Assembly (NCBI GenBank): GCA_964525815.1
Contig: CAZGJQ010000058.1
Span: forward strand, 1 to 12,303
Source of the DNA: UBA1049 sp964525815
Lineage (GTDB): Bacteria; Bacillota; Clostridia; Oscillospirales; CAG-382
Direction: 5' to 3'
DNA: 12,303 nucleotides
Part shown: one piece after another, positions 1-6,797 of the stretch
Position numbering within the stretch: position 1 is the first letter of the stretch
Layout: every line of letters begins with the position of its first letter
Position numbers and translations under genes: made by a program
Notes under the pieces: generated by a model
Seen by the model: only the letters and a program-made list of their open reading frames with translations
Database searches by the model: none
What the model was told of the DNA's origin: nothing

Positions 1-109
1 AAAGCGGGAAAAGCGAGTTGGTATTTACTGCCGTGTGAGTACAAACAGTGCTGATTAGCTAAAGAGCCTTACCGACCAAGTAGGCTCTTGCTTCAATCGC
101 ATAAATTAG
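1..109 (+). pseudogene. N-terminal remnant of a large serine recombinase, interrupted by a stop
   Basis: Reading from base 2 gives KREKRVGIYCRVSTNSAD followed by TAG at 56-58. The Y-x-R-V-S-T block is the N-terminal signature of large serine recombinases (resolvase/invertase family); its Ser is the nucleophile that attacks DNA. Past the stop the same frame continues LKSLTDQVG, which matches the usual continuation of this family (D-Q-L-x-S-L-x-x-Q-V). The stop is therefore best explained as CAG changed to TAG, with the frame then lost at a second TAG (107-109). The true start lies just left of the window. No catalytic or zinc-ribbon domain follows, so this is a dead fragment. Recognition rests on the motif; identity beyond the family is not claimed. 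Confidence 0.75.
62..89 (+). repeat. Inverted repeat (8-bp arms) upstream of the PIN-like gene
   Basis: AAGAGCCT at 62-69 pairs perfectly with AGGCTCTT at 82-89 across a 12-base loop. It lies inside the recombinase remnant and about 50 bases before the next gene. There is no T-tract after it, so a terminator role is weak; it may be coincidental or act in the leader. Confidence 0.4.
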
Positions 110-138
110 CTAATTAATAAATTAAAGGAGAGACCGTT

Positions 139-2073
139 ATGAACCAAGAAAATGAGTTTTTGAAACTGTATGCCGCTTTTCGTTCAGGTTGTCTCGGTGA
201 CAACGTCCTTGATGTATATTTTTCCTTTTTTGCGAATATACTATTAGAAGAGGGCACGACATTTATCGATGCAACCGACTTATGTGCAAAATTTGAGCAG
301 CGATATCAGTTTCCTGTCCCTCCTACTTTCGTGAGGCAGGTGTTAAGTGTTGGAGTGAATAACGGTGCGATTATAAGTGTCAGGGAACGATATGAGACCG
401 TCCAAGAAAAACTTAAGCAATACAAGGTTGATTTATCAGGCTTCGAGTCTTCGTGGAAAGCACTTCTGGAAGGCTTTAAGTCTTTTTGCGATTCCAATGA
501 TTTAACTATTATCCCCAAAACGCTTGAAAACGATATCTTTGACTTCATCAACTCTCAAGACGTAGAACTTGTTTTGAATAGAGATGTCTATTCTGACGAA
601 AATACTACCCCATTTGATTTTGCTTGGAATAAATACCTACAGTACATAGCCCAAAAAAACATAGCTCTTTTTGATTTTATGTCTGCTATTTGTTTTAGCA
701 ATATTCTTAAGCAAGCAATTTTCTATTCTAATACTCCTACAGATGATGGTTTCAAAGGCTTATGCGTTTATCTTGACTCTCCGTTGGTTTTCTCTGTTTT
801 AGGAATGGATGATAAAGATCGAGTAGAGTCAGTTCGCTTCTTGGTGAATGAGATGGAGTCGGCAGGTTGCAATGTTCAAATCCTTGACCACAATCTTTCT
901 GAAGTTAAAGGCATTATCACAAATGCTGGAAGCTGGGCTACATCGACAGATTATGACATAGCGAAAGCGAACAACGCCACCCGCTTTTTCCACGATTCCG
1001 AGTTCGACCAACAGTGTATAACCGAGTTCTGTGGAAATATTGAGACAAAACTCGCCGAGTTCGGAATTACAATAAAAGAGACTTCGTTTGATGTGTTGGA
1101 GCATCAGTTTCAAGAAGATGAATCGTCGCTTTACGAAATGGTTGAGGATAAATACAAGGAATCTGGTTATAACGTCCCTCCTGAAAAAGAATACAGCATC
1201 AAGGTTGATGTCCGTTCCATAATAATGCTTTACCGAATCCGTCAGGGCGTGGTTTCACAAACCATTCAAGATTCAAAACATATTATGATTACCCAAAATG
1301 GGGCAATCGCAAATGTAAGTAAAATATATGAAAGCAATCGCAGCATAAACTCCGGGCATGTCCCTGTGTGTATTTCAGCTGATCTTTTCGGAACCATTTT
1401 GTGGTTCTATCACCCCGATAAAATGCTCGCTTATCACCGCAAGCAACTACTGGCGGATTGTTATTCGATTTTGAAGCCTTCTAAGAAAATGTTCAGCCAG
1501 TTTATTCAATCACTAAATTCGGCTAAAGCCGCTGGCGAAATTGATGAGAAAAAATATCTGTTTATGAAGTCACATCCCGTCGTGTCAGATGCCCTCATGA
1601 ATGTGACCAAAGGCGATTATGCCCGCTTTAATGACAAAACATATCTTGAAGTTTATGACGATATTGTAGCAAGTTCCAATAAAAAGTACACTGATGAAGT
1701 GTCAGCTCATAGCGAGACGAAGAAGCAGTTGAGCAAGCAAGTTGCCACCACAGAAGAAGTTAATGAGCGTCTAAAGACGCTTGAGGCAAAAGAACAGACG
1801 CGCTTTGAAAAAATGTGTAAGACGAAGAGCATCCTGTGGACGATAATTTTTTTCGGGGCACCCTATATCATAATACTTGCTATTGCCGAGATGGTAATCG
1901 GCCTGTTTCAGGGATTCTCATTCTGGACACTTGCTGGCATATCCGCAGTTTTAATAGTCATTGCCCTGATTGAGAAGATAATAAGAAGAAAAGTGTATTT
2001 ATGGGTGTATAAAAAGGTGAGGATACGGGAATTTAAAAAGGATGGCAGGCCTTATGACAACATTCAACCATAA
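139..2073 (+). CDS. PIN-like putative nuclease with coiled coil and two C-terminal membrane helices
   Basis: I do not recognise a named family for the 644-aa product. Residues about 1-200 are mixed helical with no obvious motif. Residues about 207-395 look like a divergent PIN-type nuclease fold: Asp213 at the end of a beta strand (VYLDSP), Glu255 at a helix start (SEVKG), Asp357 before a hydrophobic helix (VDVRS), and Asn387 after a strand (ITQN) where PIN proteins have the fourth acidic residue. Residues about 520-557 are a charged heptad-like coiled coil. Hydrophobic helices follow at about 566-590 and 595-612, then a basic tail, so the nuclease-like part is probably cytoplasmic and membrane-tethered. 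ATG has AAAGGAG at 124-130, 8 bases upstream. TTGCTT (88-93) and TAATTA (111-116) make a poor promoter. The gene stands alone between recombinase remnants, suggesting acquired cargo. Nuclease activity and any defence role are inference. Confidence 0.75.
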   Translation: MNQENEFLKLYAAFRSGCLGDNVLDVYFSFFANILLEEGTTFIDATDLCAKFEQRYQFPVPPTFVRQVLSVGVNNGAIISVRERYETVQEKLKQYKVDLSGFESSWKALLEGFKSFCDSNDLTIIPKTLENDIFDFINSQDVELVLNRDVYSDENTTPFDFAWNKYLQYIAQKNIALFDFMSAICFSNILKQAIFYSNTPTDDGFKGLCVYLDSPLVFSVLGMDDKDRVESVRFLVNEMESAGCNVQILDHNLSEVKGIITNAGSWATSTDYDIAKANNATRFFHDSEFDQQCITEFCGNIETKLAEFGITIKETSFDVLEHQFQEDESSLYEMVEDKYKESGYNVPPEKEYSIKVDVRSIIMLYRIRQGVVSQTIQDSKHIMITQNGAIANVSKIYESNRSINSGHVPVCISADLFGTILWFYHPDKMLAYHRKQLLADCYSILKPSKKMFSQFIQSLNSAKAAGEIDEKKYLFMKSHPVVSDALMNVTKGDYARFNDKTYLEVYDDIVASSNKKYTDEVSAHSETKKQLSKQVATTEEVNERLKTLEAKEQTRFEKMCKTKSILWTIIFFGAPYIIILAIAEMVIGLFQGFSFWTLAGISAVLIVIALIEKIIRRKVYLWVYKKVRIREFKKDGRPYDNIQP

Positions 2074-2088
2074 ATAGATCATGAAAAA

Positions 2089-2123
2089 AGCCCGTGACCA
2101 CCAAAAAATCAGGGTCACGGGCT
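2089..2123. terminator. Strong bidirectional rho-independent terminator
   Basis: AGCCCGTGACC (2089-2099) pairs without mismatch with GGTCACGGGCT (2113-2123) across a 13-base loop. On the minus strand the stem is followed directly by TTTTTT, the classic arrangement. On the plus strand a weaker TGTATTTTGTT follows. It closes the PIN-like gene from the left and the recombinase remnant from the right. The better T-tract suggests it originally belonged to the recombinase. Confidence 0.85.
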
Positions 2124-2151
2124 ACTGTATTTTGTTAAGAAAATATATTAT

Positions 2152-2389
2152 CTACTCATCCACATCCACCGTCACGCCGGACTTGTAATTCCAATCCGAA
2201 CTGTTACCAAATATCAAATAGTTCGGCTGGTGAATTTTTTTAATGCGACAGGTAGGTCGCTATGTAGACAGGTGACTTTCTCAATCAGCCGCCGGACAGA
2301 GCGTCACACCTACCTAGCGGTGTGCGGTCATATTCGGTCAGAGTGGTGGACTGCTCCTTCAGGAATGCGCTCATATCTGCAATTAGGTC
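2152..2389 (-). pseudogene. C-terminal remnant of a large serine recombinase with frameshifts
   Basis: This fills most of the 329-base stretch between the PIN-like gene and the ribokinase. Read leftwards on the minus strand from 2389 it gives DLIADMSAFLKEQSTTLTEY, then, after a frame change, RSVRRLIEKVT, then, after another, YKSGVTVDVDE and a TAG stop at 2154-2152. These three blocks occur in this order at the C-terminus of large serine recombinases (coiled-coil helix, RRLIEKV segment, final KSG strand). Extra bases near 2303-2325 and about 2190-2270 break the frame, so the copy is non-functional. It reads opposite to the N-terminal remnant at the left edge, so the two are not one gene simply split by insertion. 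A terminator follows its stop. Confidence 0.7.
2258..2319. repeat. Imperfect inverted repeat at the recombinase frameshifts
   Basis: CGCTATGTAGACAGGTGAC (2258-2276) resembles the reverse complement of GTCACACCTACCTAGCG (2303-2319), with a gap and mismatches. The two arms sit at the places where the recombinase remnant changes frame, so small palindromic insertions may have caused the breaks. Confidence 0.35.
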
Positions 2390-2402
2390 TTTTTTTTATT
2401 AC

Positions 2403-3335
2403 CTATTTACCGTTCTCCTCCATAAACTCCCGCACCTCGGTGGTATTAGGTAAGGAAGAGATAGCTCCGACCTTGGTAACAGTAAGCGCACCGACGGCGT
2501 TTGCGTATCTTGCCGCCTCGGTTATATTTTTTGTTTTAAGATACTCGCTCGTTAATGCGGCGGTAAAAGCGTCTCCCGCAGCCGTGGTATCCACTGCCTG
2601 CACATCAAACGGAGAAATAAGATCGCAGTACTTACCGTCGTATATATAGCACCCTCTCGCTCCCAGCTTAAGCACTACATATTTTATGTCCACGGCGTTG
2701 TTCAGGGCTATACAGGCACGCAAACAATCCTCCAGTGTGTTTGGACGGATTCCGGTCAGTATCTCGGTTTCGGTCTCGTTGGGGGAGAAAATCTCGACCT
2801 GCTCAAGCTTTGCGAGCGGAAAGTCCTTGCGGGCGGGTCCTGCGTCAACGATAAGGGGAACACCCTCTGTATTTGCTATTCTTGCGGTGGCAATAACCGC
2901 CGCATCCCCTATCTCAAACTGGGTTATCGCAGCATCGGGGTATGAGAAAAAGGCGTTCTCAATGTCCGACTCGCTTATTCGTTTGTTTGCTCCTGGATAT
3001 ACAATTATCCTGTTGACTCCGCCCTTTTCCAGAAGCACCACGGCAAGACCGGTCTGCTCAAGCTTGTCCGCCTTTACATATCTAAGGTCAATATCGTTTT
3101 CCTTGTATATACCCATAAGCCTGTCCCCGTAGGCGTCATCCCCAACACGGGCGCAGAAGATTACCTGGGAGCTCAGCTTTGAGGCCGCAACGGCCGTATT
3201 TGCTCCCTTTCCGCCCGGTACGAAGGTATACGCACCCTCAGAAACAATGGTCTCCCCCGGAGAGGGAACATAAGGCGTGGTCATCAAAAAATCAATATTT
3301 GCACTTCCTACAACCAGAATCCGCTTGACCGACAT
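2403..3335 (-). CDS. rbsK: Ribokinase (PfkB-family sugar kinase)
   Basis: The protein would phosphorylate D-ribose to ribose 5-phosphate with ATP in the cytoplasm. The 310-aa product carries the whole PfkB set. GSANID (10-15) begins the sugar-binding lid region, GGKGAN (41-46) is the first signature, and PNETE (185-189) and KLGARG (223-228) lie around the nucleotide site. DTTAAGD (249-255) is the second signature and anion hole, with Asp255 as catalytic base. Length is normal for RbsK. I place the start at MSVKR because the 24 upstream codons of the longer frame show no family similarity and the Rossmann strand begins right after. GGAG about 14 bases upstream is a distant ribosome site. No rbs transporter genes are adjacent. 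Another PfkB substrate is possible, but the GGKGAN and DTTAAGD forms favour ribokinase. No clear terminator of its own follows. Confidence 0.85.
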   Translation of the reverse strand: MSVKRILVVGSANIDFLMTTPYVPSPGETIVSEGAYTFVPGGKGANTAVAASKLSSQVIFCARVGDDAYGDRLMGIYKENDIDLRYVKADKLEQTGLAVVLLEKGGVNRIIVYPGANKRISESDIENAFFSYPDAAITQFEIGDAAVIATARIANTEGVPLIVDAGPARKDFPLAKLEQVEIFSPNETETEILTGIRPNTLEDCLRACIALNNAVDIKYVVLKLGARGCYIYDGKYCDLISPFDVQAVDTTAAGDAFTAALTSEYLKTKNITEAARYANAVGALTVTKVGAISSLPNTTEVREFMEENGK

Positions 3336-3454
3336 TTTTATTTCCGTTTCTCCGGCGAACCTGTATTTTTTATGCTCATAACACCGCTTGCGCCGGACAA
3401 ACGGCATAAAGCATAAGCACTTAATATAAAAATTATGTATAATTGCACACAGTT

Positions 3455-3483
3455 ATTTTACACTAAATTACAAATATTGTCAA
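3455..3483 (-). promoter_or_regulatory. Sigma-A promoter for the ribokinase gene
   Basis: On the minus strand TTGACA (3483-3478), a perfect -35, is separated by 17 bases from TAAAAT (3460-3455). Transcription would start near 3448, giving a leader of about 110 bases before the ribokinase ATG. The TGA stop codon of spoIIID lies inside the -35 hexamer. Ribokinase can therefore be expressed independently of the sporulation gene, though read-through is also possible. Confidence 0.65.
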
Positions 3484-3743
3484 CCCTTTTCTTTTTTATA
3501 TTTAAGTCTTGTTGCGTTTCCGCCCCGTATGTGCCTTTCGTTCTTATTCTGCTCAAGTACCTTGCTCACTGCGGTGTATAGCTGCGGATTCTGTGTTTTA
3601 AGCCGCTGCGTTATATCCTTATGTACAGTGCTCTTGCTTATCCCGAAGCGGCTTGCGGTTGCTCTTACCGTAGCTTTATGCTCTACCATATAGGTGCCAA
3701 GCTCGGTCGCTCTTTTATAAGTGTCGTATATAAATGTAAACAT
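3480..3743 (-). CDS. spoIIID: Sporulation transcription regulator SpoIIID
   Basis: SpoIIID is a small DNA-binding protein that activates and represses mother-cell genes during endospore formation, in the regulatory step between sigma-E and sigma-K. The 87-aa product has the family layout. An N-terminal helix is followed by a helix-turn-helix at about 25-46 (TVRATASRFGISKSTVHKDI), then a basic C-terminal part with HIRGGNATRLKYKK (71-84), which closely matches the conserved RHLRGGEATKLKYKK of Bacillus SpoIIID. AGGGGG is spaced 8 bases before ATG. Nothing is missing; the short acidic tail of the Bacillus protein is absent. It lies divergent from galE and directly upstream of ribokinase rather than beside spoIIQ/mbl as in Bacillus. 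Identification is firm and marks the host as a spore former by descent. Confidence 0.93.
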   Translation of the reverse strand: MFTFIYDTYKRATELGTYMVEHKATVRATASRFGISKSTVHKDITQRLKTQNPQLYTAVSKVLEQNKNERHIRGGNATRLKYKKEKG

Positions 3744-3762
3744 ATCTGTTTCCCCCTGACTA

Positions 3763-3792
3763 ATCTATATGAGGGAAATGTTTATAAAATAC
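3763..3792 (-). promoter_or_regulatory. Possible sigma-E-type promoter of spoIIID
   Basis: On the minus strand GTATTTT (3792-3786) is 14 bases from CATATAGAT (3771-3763), which resembles the sigma-E -10 CATACA-T. In Bacillus, spoIIID is sigma-E dependent. The -35 match is poor, so this is tentative. Confidence 0.3.
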
Positions 3793-3794
3793 TA

Positions 3795-3823
3795 TTGAAA
3801 AGCAGTTATTTATGTGCTAATAT
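3795..3823 (+). promoter_or_regulatory. Sigma-A promoter for galE
   Basis: TTGAAA (3795-3800), 17 bases, then TAATAT (3818-3823), with TGC just before the -10 forming an extended -10. It reads towards galE, with a start near 3830 and a leader of about 38 bases. It overlaps the upstream region of the divergent spoIIID gene. Confidence 0.65.
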
Positions 3824-3867
3824 TTAAAGTGCTTTAATTTAATAACGGAAAGGCAAGTGATTTTTTT

Positions 3868-4875
3868 ATGAGCGTTCTGGTAACCGGAGGCACAGGCTAC
3901 ATAGGCTCGCACACCTGCGTTGAGCTGATTAAAAACGGATATGATGTTATTATTGCGGATAATCTGTCCAACTCCAAGGCGGATGTCGTAGACAAAATAG
4001 AAAAAATAACCGGTACAAGACCGGATTTTTATATGGTGTATATTCTCGACATGGTGGGGTTGGAGCTTATTTTCTTCGCTCATAAAATCGACTCTGTTGT
4101 TCATTTTGCGGGTAAAAAGGCGGTCGGAGAATCGGTGCAAGAGCCGCTTTTGTACTACCACAACAACATAACCGGAACCATCATTCTGCTTGAGGCAATG
4201 CTTAAATACGGATGCAGCAGAATAGTCTTCTCCTCCTCCGCCACCGTTTACGGAGCGCCCAAAACAGTGCCGATAAAGGAGGACTTCCCCCTTTCCGCTG
4301 CCAGTCCCTACGGAGCGACCAAGCTGTACATTGAGGGAATGCTTAAGGATCTGTATAACGCAAACAAGGAGTTGTCCGTAACCTTGCTGCGTTACTTCAA
4401 CCCGATCGGCGCACATGACAGCGGACTTATAGGCGACAACCCCAACGGCATACCCAACAATCTTATGCCCTATATAACCAGAGTGGCGAGAGGAGCCCTT
4501 CCCCGCCTCGGTGTTTTCGGAAACGATTATCCCACGCCGGACGGTACCGGTGTTCGGGATTACATACATGTCATCGACCTTGCTCTCGGTCATATAAAAG
4601 CGCTGGAGCATATGGATAAGCCGGGTGTAAATGCTTATAACCTCGGTACCGGAAAGGGATACAGCGTACTGGATATAATAAAGACCTTTGAGAAGGTAAA
4701 CAGCATAAAAATACCGTATGAGATAACGGAGAGACGCCCCGGTGATATCGCAGAGTGCTACTCCGACCCCACAAAGGCAAAAGAGGAGCTTGGCTGGACA
4801 GCAAAGTACGGGCTGGAGGAAATGTGCAGGAGTGCCTGGATTTTTGAGAATAAACTGAGCAAGCCCAATTCTTAA
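3868..4875 (+). CDS. galE: UDP-glucose 4-epimerase
   Basis: GalE interconverts UDP-galactose and UDP-glucose using tightly bound NAD+, the last step of the Leloir pathway and the source of UDP-galactose for surface glycans. The 335-aa product is close to the usual 338. GGTGYIG (7-13) is the NAD-binding glycine loop and HFAGKKAVGES (79-89) is the typical post-strand segment. The SSS run at 122-124 supplies the catalytic Ser (123 by alignment with E. coli S124), and Y148xxxK152 is the catalytic dyad. NPNGIPNNLMPY (191-202) is the UDP-sugar segment, and RRPGD with the ELGW tail completes the C-terminal domain. ATG follows GGAAAGG (3847-3853) by 14 bases, rather long. The zinc-ribbon gene starts 21 bases after its stop. 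An alpha-galactosidase gene nearby would supply galactose, although galK and galT are not in view. Confidence 0.93.
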   Translation: MSVLVTGGTGYIGSHTCVELIKNGYDVIIADNLSNSKADVVDKIEKITGTRPDFYMVYILDMVGLELIFFAHKIDSVVHFAGKKAVGESVQEPLLYYHNNITGTIILLEAMLKYGCSRIVFSSSATVYGAPKTVPIKEDFPLSAASPYGATKLYIEGMLKDLYNANKELSVTLLRYFNPIGAHDSGLIGDNPNGIPNNLMPYITRVARGALPRLGVFGNDYPTPDGTGVRDYIHVIDLALGHIKALEHMDKPGVNAYNLGTGKGYSVLDIIKTFEKVNSIKIPYEITERRPGDIAECYSDPTKAKEELGWTAKYGLEEMCRSAWIFENKLSKPNS

Positions 4876-4896
4876 TTTAGGAGAAAAGTTTTTTAT

Positions 4897-5286
4897 ATGA
4901 ATTTCTTTATGCGCTTTATGAGGGGCAGGTACGGTAACGACCGGCTGAATATATTCATAGCCTTTGTTCTGATAGGCTTTGGAGTTATTTCGCTTTTTTA
5001 CCAGCCTCTTGTTATGCGTATCATTCAGCTTTTGCTGTTCGGCGTTTTCATCTTCCGTTTTCTTTCCAGAGATTTTTATAGGAGAAGGAAGGAGAACGAT
5101 AAGTTCCTGAGCATAACCGCTCCGATAAAGGGCTTCTTTCAGAGCAGATATAAGCGGTACAAGGACAAAGGCAACCGATATTTCAGCTGCCCTAAATGCT
5201 CCGCAACCCTGAGAGTCCCCAAGGGAAGGGGACGAATAACGGTTACCTGCCCGGCATGCAGACACAAATTCGATAAAAGGACATAG
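4897..5286 (+). CDS. Membrane protein with C-terminal zinc ribbon
   Basis: Function unknown. The 129-aa product has a short basic N-terminus (MRGRYGNDRL, which recurs in small clostridial membrane proteins as I remember them). Two hydrophobic helices follow at about 18-36 and 39-56, then a very basic stretch (RRRK at 62-65, then RYKRYKDKGNRY). At the end is a zinc ribbon formed by C98xxC101 and C118xxC121. The positive-inside rule places the ribbon in the cytoplasm. It is probably co-transcribed with galE (21-base gap) and has AGGAGA at 4879-4884, 12 bases before ATG. A shared terminator follows. Nothing in the sequence ties it to galactose metabolism. Confidence 0.8.
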   Translation: MNFFMRFMRGRYGNDRLNIFIAFVLIGFGVISLFYQPLVMRIIQLLLFGVFIFRFLSRDFYRRRKENDKFLSITAPIKGFFQSRYKRYKDKGNRYFSCPKCSATLRVPKGRGRITVTCPACRHKFDKRT

Positions 5287-5309
5287 TGTATATAAAAAGA
5301 ATAAAATAA

Positions 5310-5335
5310 AGCTGTATCGCGCAAACGATACAGCT
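5310..5335. terminator. Bidirectional terminator between converging genes
   Basis: AGCTGTATCG (5310-5319) pairs perfectly with CGATACAGCT (5326-5335) across a 6-base loop. On the plus strand CATTTAATTATTTT follows; on the minus strand TTATTTTATT follows. It closes both the galE/zinc-ribbon unit and the oppositely directed alpha-galactosidase unit. Confidence 0.85.
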
Positions 5336-5347
5336 CATTTAATTATT

Positions 5348-5545
5348 TTACTTTGAAAACAGCGAACAGCCGTAAGCACGGTATTCTTCTATTTTTCTTC
5401 TTATAAGCTCCTCGCTTACCTTAAAATGCCTTGCAACGCAGGAAATACATAGGTATTCGGTTGCTCCTCGGTTAATCAACTTCCTGGTTATGCCGATGTC
5501 GTCGCTGACAAGAGAGGCACCGCATTTTATGCAGTTATGCGTCAA
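5348..5545 (-). CDS. Small four-cysteine zinc-binding protein, TTG start
   Basis: Function unknown. The 65-aa product has two CxxC knuckles (Cys5/Cys8 and Cys33/Cys36), spaced as in a treble-clef or zinc ribbon. A charged C-terminal helix (about 43-57) and a YGCSLF end follow. Similar small proteins occur in clostridia as I recall, without a known role. The start is TTG at 5545-5543: it overlaps the alpha-galactosidase stop (TTGACGCATAA) and has GAGAGG 8 bases upstream, within the end of that gene. A later start would remove the first CxxC knuckle. The overlap implies translational coupling, so it is made with the alpha-galactosidase. A terminator lies 12 bases beyond its stop. Confidence 0.78.
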   Translation of the reverse strand: MTHNCIKCGASLVSDDIGITRKLINRGATEYLCISCVARHFKVSEELIRRKIEEYRAYGCSLFSK

Positions 5546-6659
5546 CCAGCTTACCTCTCAATACCATGCATCCGTGAGGAGGAATAACGGGTGTGCGATA
5601 AATATCCTTATGCACTCCCAGCTCCTCGCCTGTCCAAAGGTTCTTAAGCGAAAGCGCCTTACCTGTCGAACGGTTAATCCCGATATTGTCAAACGGGATA
5701 AAGGGACACTGATTGCTGTCGGTCAGATTAAAGAATCCAAGCGCTATATCCCCGCCCTCAAGCTGCTTTGCCCAGCTCATGTTGTTTATGTTACCGTCCA
5801 CAAGATAGGGCTGCCTGCCTGCCTTATCCTGATTTATTGCTATAATGTCCTTGTTGGTGAGAATTTCTTTGGTAGCATCGCTCATATTGCGCACATCGCA
5901 GCCTATCATGAGCGGGGAGTTCAGGAACGCCCAGAGTGAGAAATGGGTTCTGTATTCCTCGTCCGTACAGCCTGTCAGCGCAACATTGCCCTTGCCGTAC
6001 ATACCCACTACAAGCATATCCATATCGTTAAAGCAGCCCTGTCCGTTAAAGGCTTGCAGCTCAACCTGCTTTTGTGCAAGAGTCTTTATGGACTCCCAGG
6101 AATCGTTTATGTCACCGGTAGAACGCCACATATGCGCACCCGTTTCCTTAATCCACTTGTGGGTCTCGTCTATGCCCCAGCTGCAGGCGGAAAACAGTAT
6201 ATCCCTTCCGCAGTTTGCAAGCGCATGTCCCATTCTTTTGTAGAGAATATGTCCCTGCTGCCAGTGAGGTCTGAAGCAATAATCATACTTAAGGAAATCA
6301 ACGCCCCACTCCGCAAAGGTTGCGGCGTCTATAAACTCATACTCGAAGGAGCCGGGATATACCGCACAGGTGTAATTTCCGGCGCAGGAATACATACCGA
6401 ACTTAAGTCCCTTTGAATGAACATAATCGGCAACCGCCTTCATTCCGTTCGGGAATTTCTCCTTGCAGGGAACAATTCTGCCGTTTTCGTCCCGCTGTCG
6501 CTCCGACCAGCAGTCGTCGATTACCAGATAATCGTATCCTGCATCCAAAAGTCCGGTCTCCACCATTGCGTCTGCGGTTTCCTTAATCAGTGCCTCGTTG
6601 ATGTTGGTTCCGTAGGTGTTCCAGGAGTTCCAGCCCATAGGGGGAGTCAGCTTAATCAT
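5535..6659 (-). CDS. Alpha-galactosidase, glycoside hydrolase family 27
   Basis: The enzyme would remove terminal alpha-1,6-linked galactose from melibiose, raffinose-type sugars or galactomannan fragments by a retaining mechanism. The 374-aa product shows the GH27/clan D pattern. TPPMGWNSW (5-13) opens the barrel, and DDCW (48-51) binds the galactose hydroxyls. GLKFGMYSCAG (84-94) is conserved, DFLKYDYC (121-128) carries the nucleophile Asp126, and RSTGDI (179-184) carries the acid/base Asp183. A C-terminal beta domain ends the chain. There is no signal peptide, so it acts in the cytoplasm on imported oligosaccharides. ATG has AAGGAG 8 bases upstream. A few GH27 members act on N-acetylgalactosamine or beta-arabinopyranose, so substrate is less certain than family. 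It heads a two-gene unit with the small zinc protein. Confidence 0.9.
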   Translation of the reverse strand: MIKLTPPMGWNSWNTYGTNINEALIKETADAMVETGLLDAGYDYLVIDDCWSERQRDENGRIVPCKEKFPNGMKAVADYVHSKGLKFGMYSCAGNYTCAVYPGSFEYEFIDAATFAEWGVDFLKYDYCFRPHWQQGHILYKRMGHALANCGRDILFSACSWGIDETHKWIKETGAHMWRSTGDINDSWESIKTLAQKQVELQAFNGQGCFNDMDMLVVGMYGKGNVALTGCTDEEYRTHFSLWAFLNSPLMIGCDVRNMSDATKEILTNKDIIAINQDKAGRQPYLVDGNINNMSWAKQLEGGDIALGFFNLTDSNQCPFIPFDNIGINRSTGKALSLKNLWTGEELGVHKDIYRTPVIPPHGCMVLRGKLVDA

Positions 6660-6707
6660 AAATATTTCTCCTTAGGTTTTTTTACGTTTTTTATTAATAC
6701 GCGCACA

Positions 6708-6736
6708 TTCTATCACAGCGTTCCGGGTAATGCAAG
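6708..6736 (-). promoter_or_regulatory. Sigma-A promoter for the alpha-galactosidase gene
   Basis: On the minus strand TTGCAT (6736-6731), 17 bases, TAGAAT (6713-6708), with TGA immediately before the -10 (extended -10 form). The predicted leader before the ATG is about 40 bases. No convincing operator palindrome overlaps it. Confidence 0.6.
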
Positions 6737-6797
6737 GCTTTTTTTCAATAAATATCAGATATTAAAATACACTCTTGACACATAGGCAAAATATCGG

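Noticed and set aside
2230..2649. Plus-strand 139-codon frame between the PIN-like gene and the ribokinase gene
   Set aside because: It runs antisense into the ribokinase coding end and over the recombinase remnant, without a ribosome site or recognisable product.
3817..5265. Long 482-codon open frame on the minus strand across galE and the zinc-ribbon gene
   Set aside because: It is antisense to two genes with clear family motifs, has no start with a ribosome site, and its translation is low-complexity (V/G/Y-rich) as expected of a mirror frame.
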